A stretch of 64,000 nucleotides of DNA from Ariolimax columbianus (Eukaryota; Mollusca; Gastropoda; Stylommatophora; Arionidae): assembly GCA_036924085.1 (NCBI GenBank), contig JAVGWX010000004.1, positions 83,285,941 through 83,349,940 on the forward strand. The letters run 5' to 3'. The stretch's first letter is position 1. Every line of letters starts with the position of its first letter. A program made the translations under genes and the position numbers. The notes beneath the pieces are model-generated. The model was not told the DNA's origin, ran no database searches, and worked only from the letters and a program-made list of their open reading frames with translations. Positions 11,356 through 22,873 of the stretch are shown here, in pieces.

Positions 11356-11934
11356 AGAAGAAGATGATGATGGTCATCTCCATCATCACTCTGGAACTTA
11401 TTGTCCTGTATGCTCCACACTGTCCAGCAACAACCTGACCATTCATTGTAGCAGAGAAACCCCAACCAGATTTCCCACAGCAGCATTGCATCGAACTATA
11501 GGTGTGTATGATGGCATCACTAGCACTTACGAGCTGGTTAACCTCGAGCCCTCCTTTTCCATTGCACCACTCTCTGCATTCCCTACCTAGGGTTATTCAA
11601 ACTGTTTTAACCAATGCGTTTAGTAGCTTTATGAATCAACATTGCCAACAAATTTTGATGTTGTGTGCTGAGTTCAATAAAACTAATCAAAAGATTATAG
11701 AAAATTATTAAATTATTGTATACTATTTACAAATTACTTGTTTGTAATACTTATCATTTTGTCATCTATTTCTATTACTGGCATCCACAGGGAGGATTTA
11801 TAAGGCTAAGGAATAAAGACCACTAGCCCCTGTAGTAACTGTGCTGTGTACAGGATAGGATTTTATTTTAACTCCGATAGAATAAAAACATGCTATGCTA
11901 AGATTTTATACCTGTTGCACATTGGTCAAATGAT
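11356..11934. other. No recognisable feature
   Basis: No protein motif. A 69-codon frame at 11502 lacks any support. Confidence 0.45.
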
Positions 11935-12566
11935 TGGTATGTACTTTAATCTGTAGATGTATGTCAGATGAACAGTACATACTTTCATCTATAGATATAT
12001 GTCAGACAACCAGTACGTACTTTAATCTGTAGATATATGTCAGACAACCAGTACGTACTTTAATCTGTAGATATAAATCAGACAACCAGTACAAACTTTA
12101 ATCCTTAGATATATGTCAGACAACCAGTGCGTACTTTAATTTGTGAACATATGTCAGATGACCAGTATGTATTTTAATCTGTAGATATGTGTCGGACAAC
12201 AGGTGTATGCCTTAATCTGTAAATATGTCAGATGACAGTACATACCTTAATCTGTAGATACATGTCAGACAACAGGTGTATGCCTTAATCTGTAGATATG
12301 TGTCAGACAACAGGTGCACACTTTAATCTGCAGATATTTGTCAGACGACCAGTGTGTACTTTAATCTGTACACATATGTCAGACGACCAGTATGTATTTT
12401 AATCTGTAAATATGTGTTAGACAACAGGTGTATGCCTTATTCTGCAGATATATGTCAGACAATAGGTGCATACCTTAATCTGTAGACATATGTCAGGCAA
12501 CAGATACGTACCTTAATCTGTAGACATATGTCAGGCAACAGATACGTACGTTAATCTGTAGATATA
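11935..12566. repeat. 38-bp minisatellite, about 16 units
   Basis: Unit core ATATGTCAGACAACCAGTAC then TACTTTAATCTGTAG. Divergence between units is moderate, with some single-base indels. Confidence 0.9.
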
Positions 12567-13099
12567 AGACATTTTGTCTGCAGGTGTTCCTTAAGACCTG
12601 ATAATGATTTAAATGTTTTGTCTGTGATGTTATTGTTTAAAGCTACTCATGCTGAGTTGAGATAATGCTGGATGAGATTTTTTTGGTAGCAGGTTGTAGT
12701 GGCTTGTGTTACATCCTGTGGCATACTTGAGAATGTTTAACTTTACCCTGATTACTCTTCAATCTCTTCTGTCCTGATAGCAAATATTGAGAATGTTTGG
12801 AGAAAGATCCAAGGTAATTGAGTCTTTTCATTTGTTTTAACACGATTCTATTCAATCCTCATCTCATCCGTGCACTTGCAGATACCACTATATGGCATTG
12901 GGTCAAAGAGCAGGAGCACATAGGCCGCTGGATCAATAACCAACCAACCATCTGTACACTTGTGTTGTTAGAAACGTGGAAAGGTGCAATCTTCTTTTAT
13001 TTGCGTGGCCATTATTTTCAATCCATTCCTCCAGCATTTATACAGCATCTATAAATGTTGTTGGTCTTCATCCTGTTCTAAAGGCTTGATGACTGGTGA
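12567..13099. other. No recognisable feature
   Basis: Interval between the 38-bp array and the LINE remnant; short frames only. Confidence 0.4.
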
Positions 13100-13320
13100 G
13101 ATAAGCTAGTGCGGACCAGTAAGTTTGAACGACATTCTTGTTAGATGTCCAAGTCACTTAATTTTATGTATATCTAAATAAGTTACATGGCTCTGGTGCC
13201 ACTTTCTGTTGCATTTCTGTATTTCTCACTTTGTCTCTTCTAGTGATCCTGGCTATTTTAGCAAGCATTTCATGTCATATGTTGTGATCTTTATTCTTGT
13301 GCTTTTGTCAGTGCATGTCT
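13100..13320 (-). mobile_element. Degenerate RTE-like LINE C-terminal remnant
   Basis: The plus-strand sequence CTTTGTCTCTTCTAGTGATC followed by GCATGTCTGACACTGATAAC parallels 23985-24100 in order and spacing. On the minus strand it reads about RITRRDKVRN after LCYQCQTW-like sequence. It runs directly into the 61-bp array. Confidence 0.55.
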
Positions 13321-13950
13321 GACACTGATAACACAGAGCTGGTTTGAATATACTGTTGGTCATTGGTCAAGGTCCATGTCTGATACTGATAACACAGAGC
13401 TGGTTTGAGTATACTGTTGGTCATTGGTCAAGGTCCATGTCTGAAGCTGATAACACATAGCTGGTTTGAGTATACTGTTGGTCATTGGTCAAGGTCCATG
13501 TCTGATGCTGATAACACAGAGCTGGTTTGAGTATACTGTTGGTCATTGGTCAAGGTCTATGTCTAATGCTGATAACACATAGCTGGTTTGAGTATACTGT
13601 TGGTCAAGGTCCATGTCTGATGCTGATAATACAGAGCTGGTTTGAGTATACTGTTGGTCATTGGTCAAGGTCCATGTCTGATGCTGATAACACATAGCTG
13701 GTTTGAATATACTGTTGGTCATTGGTCAAGATCCATGTCTGATGCTGATAACACAGAGCTGGTTTAAATATACTATTGGTCTCGGTCAAGGTCCATGTCT
13801 GACACTGATAACAGAGAGCTGGTATGGTTATGCTGTTGACCAATGGTCACGGTCCATGTCTGACACTGATAATGAAGAGTTGATATGGTTAACCATTGGC
13901 CAAGGTCCATGTCTGACACTGATAACAGAGAGCTGATATGGTTATAATGT
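13311..13950. repeat. 61-bp minisatellite derived from a LINE C-terminal segment
   Basis: About ten units with CCATGTCTGATGCTGATAAC and AGAGCTGGTTTGAGTATAC. On the minus strand a unit encodes LCYQCQTW, the conserved post-RT motif also present in the LINE at 24100-24050. The flank 13240-13310 continues the LINE sequence in the right order, so the unit was amplified from the dead element. Confidence 0.85.
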
Positions 13951-14097
13951 TGCTCATTTGTCTGCCTTAATCTCACATGTATATGGTGTTTCCCTTTAGT
14001 TATGACCATTGTTCCTATTTGCAAATATGTTGTCACTTACCTATTGTCTGTTGTTGATGCTACTCGTACTGTGTTTTTCAACCTTTATGAATTGTCT

Positions 14098-14340
14098 CTA
14101 GTAGCAGGTCTACACTGGTGTAATGAAGAAGATGGTCCTGGCTTATCCTAGCTTTGGTGCACAGGAAGACTTTTCAGTACTCTCACCACCTCAGGGGTTT
14201 AAAGTATCAATCCCCATCTCATTGGTTAGGCTGCTGTAACACAGCCTGTTTCCAGGTGTAGAGATGAGGTGTGATCTTAGTCAGATTGTTACATATCACT
14301 CTGACAGTAGCCTTCTCTGTAATGACTTGTTTGTGTGTAG
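14098..14340 (-). mobile_element. Diverged repeat-D relative
   Basis: Shared segments in order: GTAGCAGGTCTACACTGG, CCTAGCTTTGGTGCACAGG, CCATCTCATTGGTTAGGCTG and ACAGCCTGTTTCCAGG. Similar pieces lie at 7240-7410 and 46010-46320. Confidence 0.45.
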
Positions 14341-14424
14341 CTCAGCATCTTGTATTTGACTTCAGCTAATCAGGTTGTTGATGTCATGGAAATGACTAGC
14401 TGGAAAGTGGGGTCAAGATATCTG

Positions 14425-14670
14425 AACAAGGGATGTGAGATAAGATGCTAGGAAATATTTGTTTAGTAAGATAGTGGTGAATGCTTGGAATTTATTGCCA
14501 CAGGAAATAGCGGAGGCAGGGGCAATTAATGCATTCAAGAATAGACTGGATGCGCAGTTTTTAGATCAAGTGAAGTGAACGTAAAGAAATGGGTTGAATA
14601 CTAAGTGGTACAGAATACAGACTCTGCAGAATCTTCTAAACCAGTATAAAGACACTAAGCTAAGTTAAGT
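14425..14670 (+). mobile_element. CR1-like LINE 3' terminal fragment
   Basis: The terminal 245 bp of the CR1-like family, including GAATAGACTGGATGCGCAG and the 3' end TCTTCTAAACCAGTATAAAG followed by the TTAAG-type tail. Confidence 0.65.
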
Positions 14671-15057
14671 GAGACAGAGCAAGGAATTGAAGTTAGTGAT
14701 GAAGATATAATGGTTGACTGAAATATATAAGATAATCCGGAAAAGGGGCATTGCAAAAATTGATTGAACAGATACGGCAAAACATAAAAGATAGATGGAG
14801 AAGTTACGACAATGCTAGAAAAGATGGATAGGAAAAGCTGTTTGGTTTTGGTTTTTTTTAACGAGAAAATGTGGATTTGGAAGATGTTGCGAAACTTGAA
14901 TAGATTGGCCAAACCGGAAAATGTCATTTAGAAAAATGACAAAACCAGAAAAAATGGTTTGGAAAAACTAGCAATCCCTGAAATAGTGGATTGGAAAGAT
15001 ATATTCAAACTTGAAAAAGTATGATTTTAAAGTAAAAAGGTGAATTGTAAAGATTAG

Positions 15058-15285
15058 ATCGCCAGATTAGCGTAGTGGTAGAGCACTTGCTTTTTATGAC
15101 ACAGGTGCATGGTTCAATTCCTGTTACCAACACACTCCTGTCAAACCATCAATAAATGTGCCAATGGCCTAATGTTAGGGAAGGGCAGGCCACCCAGCTC
15201 ATAGATAATCTGTGGTCTCGTACAGTGCACTGTTGAACACTTCATCCTCGACGACAGTGTCTGCTATGGGATTACCTAAAAATTA
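15058..15285 (+). mobile_element. tRNA-headed SINE (SINE-gamma)
   Basis: The head TTAGCGTAGTGGTAGAGCAC and the B box GGTTCAATTCC are close to tRNA Pol III promoter consensus. The body continues with GGCCTAATGTTAGGGAAGGG and ends around GTCTGCTATGGGATTACC. Not an intact tRNA: no cloverleaf acceptor pairing. Confidence 0.7.
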
Positions 15286-15780
15286 GATTAGGAATGATTG
15301 AGAGGAATAGGTATGGTACAGAGAAACTTCGAAAAAGGTATGGAATATGTAAGCCAAAACATCAATATTTATTTATTACTGATATGGCTCTAATTTCCCA
15401 TTGCTTTTATTGTTTCGCGGCTTGTGATTTCCCGTCTGGCAGCCTTCTAGATAATTATTTGGACAACCACAACAAAAGGATGCTTAAAGCAAGAAAAGTT
15501 GCTGGCCAGATATGCTTCATCGTTGCATGCCATAATCAATCAGCTGACTATCAGCACTATGTATCACTTACCTAAAAATAAATGTGCAGCATTAATATGT
15601 CTGGCTTTATGTTTTGCATTGCCTGATTGCGAGGTTCTGTGAATGATATAGAACAACTGCCACACTGAGAACATGTTGTAAGAGACGGTTAATAGTATGG
15701 CCTAACCTGTCTATAGTAATTTAATTCAGGTGCAGATGGCATTGAAATTCTGCCAGCAAAGGTGCCGGGTCCTTTTCCCT
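15286..15780. other. No recognisable feature
   Basis: A 93-codon frame at 15294-15575 shows no family motif and is probably incidental. Confidence 0.4.
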
Positions 15781-15899
15781 AGAAGAGGCCCACCTTAAGA
15801 TACTGGTGATGTCACCCTGACTCTGTTTGGAGAGCCAGGAAACGGTAGCAATGGGAAAACATTACTGGTCACAACTCACTGGAACAAAGAAGACATAAC

Positions 15900-16155
15900 A
15901 TAATACACTAGAATGCAGAAGGCATATACCACAAAAATTAGGTAAGTCAAATATATTGGCCATATAAAAAAACACGAAACTCCACTGAAAACAATACTGG
16001 AGGGAAAGGTTGAAGATAGATGGACAAGAGGTAGGCAGCTCCATAAGTGGGAGAGCAACAACAAAAGATGGGCTAGCGTCAGTCTGGTAGAGTGTACCGT
16101 AAAGACAAGAGACAGAGGATATTGGTTCATTGCAGCCAACCTACGTTACTGAGAC
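15900..16155 (+). mobile_element. RTE-like LINE C-terminal remnant
   Basis: One frame reads GHIKKHETPLKTILEGKVED, then RWTRGRQLHKWE and ECTVKTRDRGYW, the LINE C-terminal box. It abuts the old LINE skeleton that starts near 16150. Confidence 0.6.
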
Positions 16156-16579
16156 GGCACTTGAATTGAAATGAAATACATTGGAAAACCGCTAATCCTA
16201 CTTGTAAACGTATACAGTCCGATGGACAGAACTCTCAGGCTAAAGGCGATAGAGATAACAGAAACGCATTGCATCGTGGCAGGTGACTTTAACAGCCACT
16301 CAGAAAAATGGGGCTACATGGGAACCGAGCAAAATTGGAGGATAGGGAAGAATGAAAAATAAACAACTTGCCCCTCATAAATAGCAAAGAAGAGACACAC
16401 TCTTTCCCAACCTGTCGTACAAGGCGGATGGAACGACGATCAACCAATTAGAAGACAGACCACAAACCAGTCAAACTCTCAAACAACTTTACATATGTAC
16501 ATGAGAAACAGAAACAACTTACTCGTTGGAACTCTAAAAGAGCAGACTGTGACACATTTACAAGACTCGCAGACAAATA

Positions 16580-17058
16580 ATAATAATAGCTGTCCATCAT
16601 TGTCGATGAGGACCACCAACATCATCCTTGTCACAGATTTCCTTGATGGGTGTGGGTGCGCATGTGGCTGAACAGGCCAATACGGGCACGAAAACATCTG
16701 CTGCATATCGGGCCACAAGGTTTGTAGAAGGGGATGGTGTTCCTGCTGTTCGTGATGTCAGGGTCTCGCGTCTGCTCTGGGCTTTCAAATCATGGCGGTC
16801 TTCGCTGGTAGCTACACCCGACCTGACTGGGCTTCTCCAGTCAGATCTGTTTTGCGCAAGACATTCCCATGTGGTGATATCTAACTGGCAACTTGTCAGT
16901 GAGTCCCTCAGACTGTCATTAAAACCTTTCTTTGGGTGCCCTCTCTCGCGCCATTCCTCTCTCAGCTCGCCGTAGAGAAGCTTCTTTGTGGGCCTTTTGT
17001 CTGACATACGGACGAGGTGTCCGGTCAATCCTTGTACTTTTTCTAGCAGTGCATGAAT
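16580..17058 (-). mobile_element. RTE/jockey-like LINE C-terminal copy, nested
   Basis: The minus strand encodes TGHLVRMSDKRPTKKLLYG, then a basic linker, and a degenerate Cys/His tail, typical of the C-terminus of some LINE ORF2 proteins. The 3' end is a TTA-type simple repeat. Direct repeats GCAGACAAATA (16569-16579) and GCAGACAGATA (17059-17069) give an 11-bp TSD with one mismatch. The host LINE frame resumes across it. Confidence 0.75.
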
Positions 17059-17213
17059 GCAGACAGATATAGTGAAACTATAAACACATACTAAAAGAGG
17101 GTAAAGAATCTGACTGAGAAGCTAAGATGATCTAAGGGCCGCAAACGAATCTGTACCTGGGGGAGCAAGCAGAAATGACAAACCATACTGGACAATTGCT
17201 GGAAGAAGAGCTT

Positions 17214-17645
17214 AACTTAAGGTCGTTAAACTGGTTTAGAAGTTTCTGGAGAATCTGTATACAACCAGTTTCTTTTACATTTCTTTGATCTAAATTCTAT
17301 GCGCATCCAATCTATTCTTTTATGCATGAATTGACCCTGCCTCCATAATGTCCCGTAGCAATGCATTCCAAACATTCACCACTCTCTGACTAAAAAGATA
17401 TTTCCAAATATCTAATCTGGATATTTCTTTAGTTAATTTGTAGATGTACCCTGTTATTGTTGGCGACTGTATTTTTTAAAAACGTGTTATAGTGCAATTG
17501 ATCTTTTCCGTTAATTATCTTATAATCATGTACTAAGTCTCATTGGATTCTTCTATTTTCTAGACGCCGTAGGCCGGTTTTTCAGAGTTTTTCCTCATAA
17601 CTCTCTTAATTGTAATTCTGGAATCCCAGTATCAGTTTTGTCGCT
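17214..17645 (-). mobile_element. CR1-like LINE 3' fragment nested in an older LINE
   Basis: The minus strand carries the CR1-like C-terminus and 3' end; the plus strand starts with AACTTAAGGTCGTTAAACTG, the reversed tail. It interrupts the old LINE just after its GGASRNDKPYWTIAGRRA segment. Confidence 0.7.
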
Positions 17646-18318
17646 GACTTACTTCCGAGAAATATCGATAGCAGAATAACGCACAGAGCAATATGCTCTT
17701 CAAGGCTGCCACTACCAGATGCAGAAGATGGGTAGAGAAAGACAGAGCTGGAAAGAAAAATAGATTCTCAATCTGGACAGAGACGGCAATAAGCAATGAA
17801 CATTGGCTAAGGTCATCAACGATGAAAACAGCAGCAGACCACCAATAATAATAGAGCACAATCAGGAAGTACACACTGGGGAAAATGCAGCAAATATCTT
17901 TAGTTGAAAATATGCAAGTATTAGACATGTGGAAACACTATAGGTCAGACAGCAGGAGGTCAGAAAAGAGATCCAACGACTAATCAATACGTCATGGTAG
18001 CAAAACAACATCTGGCATGCAGGCTCACACTGACAGAACTAGCAGACGCACTCCTGGGACTCAAACTTAAGAATTCATCATGCAAAGAATGGTGTCACAA
18101 ACGAGATTCTCATAAAGAGGAGGCAGGAAGCAAGAAAAGGACACTCTTTAAGGTAATAAATGCAGTTGGAGGACAGGACAGGTGCATGAGAAATGGAAAG
18201 AAGTCATCAAGGTGCCTATCCTAAAGCAAGACAAGGACAGACTGGACCCAGGTTGCTTTAGACCAGTTAGCCTACTCTGCTGCAAACAAATTGCAAAACC
18301 GGTCAATAGAAGACTTGT

Positions 18319-19905
18319 GTGCAATGGTGTGTTTTGCGCTCGGCATCGCAACCTAGCGATGTCGGGGTCGGCTAGTTCTTCTTCTGAGGGGCAAAAAGTG
18401 AAATGAGTAGCCTGCCGATAAAGCGCACACAAGTCAACCTCGCCTCCAAGTGGTGCACACTGGGAAACTATGGCCGCGAGGCTGTAGGCAAACGAGGCAA
18501 TGGCTCGCCTGGGGAGATGGGCTCCTCCAGGTCAGCAGCAGATGTTGGCCCGCACCGGCTTGGAGAGGAGATGAGCTCCGCCAAGAGAAAACCGCCCAAG
18601 ATTCACACATGAGGACACAACCACAATCACACATACCGGCTCGGTCGCAGCCCGGGTTAATAATGACCGCGTCTGCCGTCCCACACCAGGTCGGAGGCGA
18701 TAAGTGTGCTACTGGTGGAACCATCAAACTGAGGAAAGACAAGCTCACAATAGGTACGTGGAATGTTAGAACACTGAACCCATGTGGCAAAATCAATGAG
18801 CTAACGCACGAGATGAAGAACTACCGGTGGAACATCCTTAGTATATGCGAGGCTCGATAGAAAAGCTTTGGAGAGTTTACCACGGAGGAAAGCCACAAGT
18901 TCTACTTCAGTGGCAGGAAGGACAAACATTTACACGGAGTGGGGATACTGGATCATAAAGACACAGCCAGATGCTTATTTGGGTTGCCGCCCAATATCTA
19001 GCCGTTTTATTATCTTTCGGCTAAAGGCAGCACCGTTTAATATTACCATAATACAGTGCTACGCACACACTGCAGACTACGAAGATTGTGAAATAGAGGA
19101 AGCGACCACGATCTGGTTATGATGACCGTGCGTCTGCGATTGAAGGGAGTCGCAAAGAAGGATGTGACCAGGCTAAAGTTTGACCTGGACAAACTAATGG
19201 ACCCAAAAATCACCGAAGTGGTCCAAGCAAGGGTGGGAGGGAGATTTGCGCCACTGTTGGCTCTCAGAGAGGGACTGGTAATAGATACAGTTACAGAGTC
19301 TCTTAACGCAGCTCTCATAGATACTGCAACAGAGATCCTGGGATGCCACCAAACAAAAACGAAGCAATGGGTGACCAAAGACATTCTTGACCTTTGTGAT
19401 AAAAGAAGGTCACTGAAAAAACACAATCACCCACCGGAGGAGGTCGGCAGTTATAAAGAGGTCAAGAAAGCCATACAACAAAAGATGAGAGAGGCGAAAG
19501 AAGCGTGGATATGTGAGCAATGCACAAACATCGAAGAGCGACTAAACAGAAATGATGCTAAAGGAGCATACAAGGTTGTCAAAGAACTGGTAACACCAAG
19601 ACAAAGCAGGAAGCTTCTGATCCATGATAAAAGCGGCAAGTGCCTTATTGAGGAAAATGACGTACTGACACGATGGACAGAGTACTGTTCCGAGCTACAT
19701 AACTATGAAGGAAATGTGCATGGCAGACGACGAAGAGGCCGGCCCAAAAAGAGATGGGAGGACAACATAAAAGAATGGGCCAGTCTCCGACCAGAAGAGT
19801 CACAGGCAGCGGCATCTGACAGAGGGTGATGGCGTGGTGTTGTGAGGATGTCTTAATGTGGGCCCCAACGACCTCACCGGTTACGGGATGACCTGACCTG
19901 ACCTG
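18319..19905 (+). mobile_element. RT-less RTE-derived element (1,587 bp) with precise TSD
   Basis: The element is bounded by perfect 11-bp repeats AGAAGACTTGT (18308-18318 and 19906-19916) and ends in a TGACCTGACCTGACC tail. Content in order: GC-rich leader (18319-18720), N-terminal endonuclease (LTIGTWNVRTLNPCGKIN at about 18740), an endonuclease fragment with stops and frameshifts (GVGILDHKD), a 236-codon frame (19119-19829) that carries the endonuclease-RT linker, then jumps from SELHNYE straight to GRPKKRWEDNIKEW, the C-terminal region. The RT is cleanly deleted. It would depend on a partner element for mobility, if it ever moved in this form. Confidence 0.8.
19119..19829 (+). CDS. Deletion-fused ORF of the RT-less RTE element (236 codons)
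   Basis: Residues 1-195 are the endonuclease-to-RT linker (basic/acidic helical, KREAKEAWICEQC-like and RWTEYCSELHNYE). Residues about 196-236 are the LINE C-terminal box (RGRPKKRWEDNIKEW, SQAAASDRG). An intact RTE would place about 500 residues of RT between them. The frame is kept across the deletion. Expression is unknown, and this could be an accidental open frame. Confidence 0.6.
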   Translation: MMTVRLRLKGVAKKDVTRLKFDLDKLMDPKITEVVQARVGGRFAPLLALREGLVIDTVTESLNAALIDTATEILGCHQTKTKQWVTKDILDLCDKRRSLKKHNHPPEEVGSYKEVKKAIQQKMREAKEAWICEQCTNIEERLNRNDAKGAYKVVKELVTPRQSRKLLIHDKSGKCLIEENDVLTRWTEYCSELHNYEGNVHGRRRRGRPKKRWEDNIKEWASLRPEESQAAASDRG

Positions 19906-20579
19906 AGAAGACTTGTTATCTGGAAGGAAAACAATTAGTAGGGGAAAAGTGGATTCCGGCAACAACCGGTCAACAAAAGAACAGGTGGATTATAGTATAA
20001 ATAGGTCGATGATAACTTTCATGAAAAGAAGCACACACTAGCGGTGTAGATAGTTCTTAGTCGACCTGTACTTCTACAAGGGTAGATGCCCCTGGGCAGG
20101 TCACAGCCCTGGTATGAGCTGGATGTATCCGGGAGATGGTTTTCCTGTTTAGAGGACCAGGTTTGAGCAGCTTAATACTCTTCAGCGTTTGGACAAGCGT
20201 TTACGGAGGGTGGTTAACCAATGCTCGATTCCATCTTAATAGACTCAAACACACACTAGAGCAAAGTAGATCTGCAGCCTGTTAGGCGCCATCTATACTG
20301 CTCTGAACAAACCACCTAACCATGACAGGTGTTCTGCCATGTCACACAGCTAGTCGCCTCTTACGACATGCTCTCTGTGAGACAGTGGTGCTATTCTGGG
20401 AATGGTGTAGATTGACAAAAAAAAAAACCTTCGTAAGGATCTAGAAAGAGGAACTCAATGACAAGCTTCTCGGAGTTAGAGGGCATCTGTATAACTAGAT
20501 TTGCCCCTAGTAAAAAGTAAAGTAAAGTATCCCATAGCATTACTGTCGTAGGGGTGTTAGCGATCTCACATTTCAAAGG

Positions 20580-20767
20580 CTCGGCTATATGAGGGCGGTA
20601 GCCATCTCCTCTCCCTCGCCGCTTTTACTTCCCGGACTGAACCGGTACCCATTTAAGGCTGGGTCGACTCGGGAGCCATTGCGGTCTGAAAAAAACATTA
20701 CCGCCTCAACCCAGGACCACTCAGATACGAAGCCAGCGCGCTAACCACTGCGCTACGCGGCTCCACT
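20580..20767 (-). mobile_element. tRNA-headed SINE (SINE-delta) nested in the old LINE
   Basis: Minus strand begins GGAGCCGCGTAGCGCAGTGG, an excellent A box, and has GGTCCTGGGTTGAGGC, a degenerate B box. The body contains CCCAGCCTTAAATGGGTACC. It ends the large insert in the LINE skeleton: at 20768 the LINE frame resumes (TRVQIQGN). Confidence 0.7.
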
Positions 20768-21084
20768 ACCTGGAGAAAAGAACGACAAGGGTTCAGATAC
20801 AGGGGAATCGCAGCAGGAAGGGATTATTAGAGTCCCACAATGGGCAGTGTTGTTTCCTACGCTTTTCTTGAACTTTATAAACAACATAACGGATGACATT
20901 CACACTAGAGTACATGACGCATGCAATGTACGTGGACAACTCTATACCGTGTTCAAGAGAAGGATCAATAACAGTTGCAAATAATTGAATGCAAGAAGCA
21001 TTGGTAACATTAGAGAACTGGAGAACTGGCCAAAAGTATGGTTGCTGGCCATTAATCCATTTGGATAGGTCTGCAGCTGTGTCT

Positions 21085-22545
21085 TCCATGCGTGTGGTCG
21101 GCCAGCTGTTCACTTATCACACGCTAGCTGTCCATACATAATATCTTTGAGGATGCGACTGTCTCCCATGCGACGAACATGACAAAGCCATGGCAGTCTT
21201 CGTTGGCGAAGGAGGGTGTACATACTTGAAAGACCGGTGCGAGGATACACCTCCGCATTTGTAACCTTGTCTCCCCATGAGATGCTAAGGATGTCGTAGG
21301 TGATGGGTGTTAAGCCTATGCTCTTGCTTGGCATATGTTGTCCACGTTTAGCTGCCATATAGAAGACACTGACGACACAGGCATTGTAGACCATGGCCTT
21401 GGTTTTGGCTGTAAGTTTTTGATTTTCCCAGACACGTGTTGTAAGACGAGAAAATATGTTAGTAGCTCTGCCTATGCGATTGCCCAATTCGGGGTCTTGG
21501 GGAAGCGTATCATTGATTAGAGACCTCCGGTAAGTGAACTGGTCTACAGTTGCCAGTTCATAATTATCGATAGTGGTGGTTAAGGTGGTATGAATGCCTT
21601 ATCCCAGCACATTTGTTTTATTCAGGCTTATTGTGAGGCCTGGGAGAAGCGATCTATCAATCTATGGAGTTCATGCCCATTATGAGTGACAATTGCAGCG
21701 TCATCAGCAAATAACAAGTCCCTGACAGTAGCTTTTGTGATCTTGGTTTTAGCTGTGAGTCTTGCAAAATTAAACAGACGGCCATTTGTTCTAATATGAA
21801 AGTATATCCCTTCTGTTCTATTACCAAATGCGTGCTTCAGTAGCAGCGCAAAGAAGATGTCAAATAGAGTTGGGGTCAAGACACAGCCTTGTTTAACACC
21901 ACATTGAATATTAAGTGAACGTGATGTATTACTGTCGAATTGGACTGTTGCTATCATATCCTCATGAAAGGACACTATAAGCTGCAGGAGTTTGTTAGGA
22001 CACCCTATTTTTGAAACGATTTTGAAGAGTCTAGCCCTGCTAACGAAATCGAATGCTTTTTAAAATACAACCACCAACAAGAACAAGAGGGCACAGCTAT
22101 AAGTTGGCTAAGGAGAGGTCCAGATTAGATATTAGGAAGTATTTTTTTAGCCAGAGAGTTGTGAATGCTTAGAATGCATTGCCAAGTGAGGTGGTGGAGG
22201 CTGGGACGGTTAATGCATTTAAGAATAGATTGGATGCGTACAGCTTCTAGAGCAAGATGATGTAATTGGAACTGGTTGTATACAGACTCTACAGAGTCTT
22301 CTAAACCAGTATAAAGACGTTAAGTTAAGTTAAGTTAAGTCATGTTCTGACTTGTTCTGCTCGCGTGATTTTTTGTTGTAGCTACCGTAGAGAGAAGATC
22401 TTGTAAATCATGTTCCAGGTCAGAATCCACATTGTGACTCTAGATACACTTGCTCAGCCAGTTTATGTAGGCGCAGTAAGATCTCTCTAGCAAAGACTTT
22501 ACCAACAACACTGCAGCAGTGAGATACCTCTGTAATTATTGTGGT
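21085..22545 (-). mobile_element. RTE-like LINE, reverse transcriptase fragment
   Basis: Minus-strand segments: NYRGISLL and VGKVFARE (about 22540-22480), SQCGF, REQNK, then after a CR1 insert KAFDFVSR, SFHEDM, GVKQGCVLTPTLFDIFFAL (21975-21840), LLFADDAAIVTHNG, and the C-terminal LLRQRRLPWLCHVRRM (near 21190). RT motifs B and C are readable, but frames are broken. Confidence 0.75.
22061..22345 (+). mobile_element. CR1-like LINE 3' fragment nested in an RTE-like copy
   Basis: A short CR1-like 3' end with the tail GACGTTAAGTTAAGTTAAG at 22317-22341. It lies in an RTE-like minus-strand reverse transcriptase, between segments equivalent to REQNK and KAFDFVSR. Confidence 0.75.
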
Positions 22546-22873
22546 ATGGCTAATCAGCACAATGTCGTCCGCAAAACTTAGGTGGGGGAGCCTTACCCCG
22601 TGTATATTTATACCTCATTCTGCCCAACTCAGCTGTTGGAAGATGTCCTCAAACGCTGCTGTGAAAAGCTTTGGAGAAATCGTGTCGCCCTGCCGTACTC
22701 CTCTTGCTATTGGAATAGTTATTGAGCGGTGGTACAGAGTAATGTCCGTACTGTAGTTTACGTTAATTTTCTTTTAGCATCCTCGTGTAAATTTCGGCCA
22801 CGTCCTTGTTTCTTGTGGCACTTATCACGGCACTGACCCCAATACTGTCGAAGGCTTTTTTCCTAATCTTTAA

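Larger units (their letters stand above)
16150..21070 (+). mobile_element. Old I/jockey-like LINE skeleton with nested insertions
   Basis: Host segments read in order: endonuclease (NVYSPMDRTLRL, IVAGDFNSHSEKWGY at 16171-16340), linker with basic GGASRNDKPYW (about 17140-17210), thumb-side linker (about 17660-18150), RT (VPILKQDKDRLDPGCFRPVS at about 18210-18307, continuing YLEGKQLVGEKW from 19917), then TRVQIQGNRS and FPTLFLNFINNITDDI at 20770-20910. Motif C is degenerate (YVDN for YADD). The segments rejoin across inserts at 16580-17058, 17214-17645, 18319-19905 and about 20040-20767, so the skeleton predates all four. Confidence 0.75.

Noticed and set aside
15060..15130. Functional tRNA gene
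   Set aside because: A and B boxes are present, but the acceptor and anticodon arms do not pair properly and the sequence continues into a SINE body.
16628..16975. 115-codon plus-strand frame
   Set aside because: Antisense shadow of the LINE C-terminal ORF encoded on the minus strand (16597-17028).
18450..18860. 136-codon frame as a host gene
   Set aside because: Its second half is the N-terminal LINE endonuclease motif (IGTWNVRTL) and the first half is the leader of the RT-less RTE element.
20700..20766. Functional tRNA gene on the minus strand
   Set aside because: Strong A box but degenerate B box and no cloverleaf; it is the head of a SINE.
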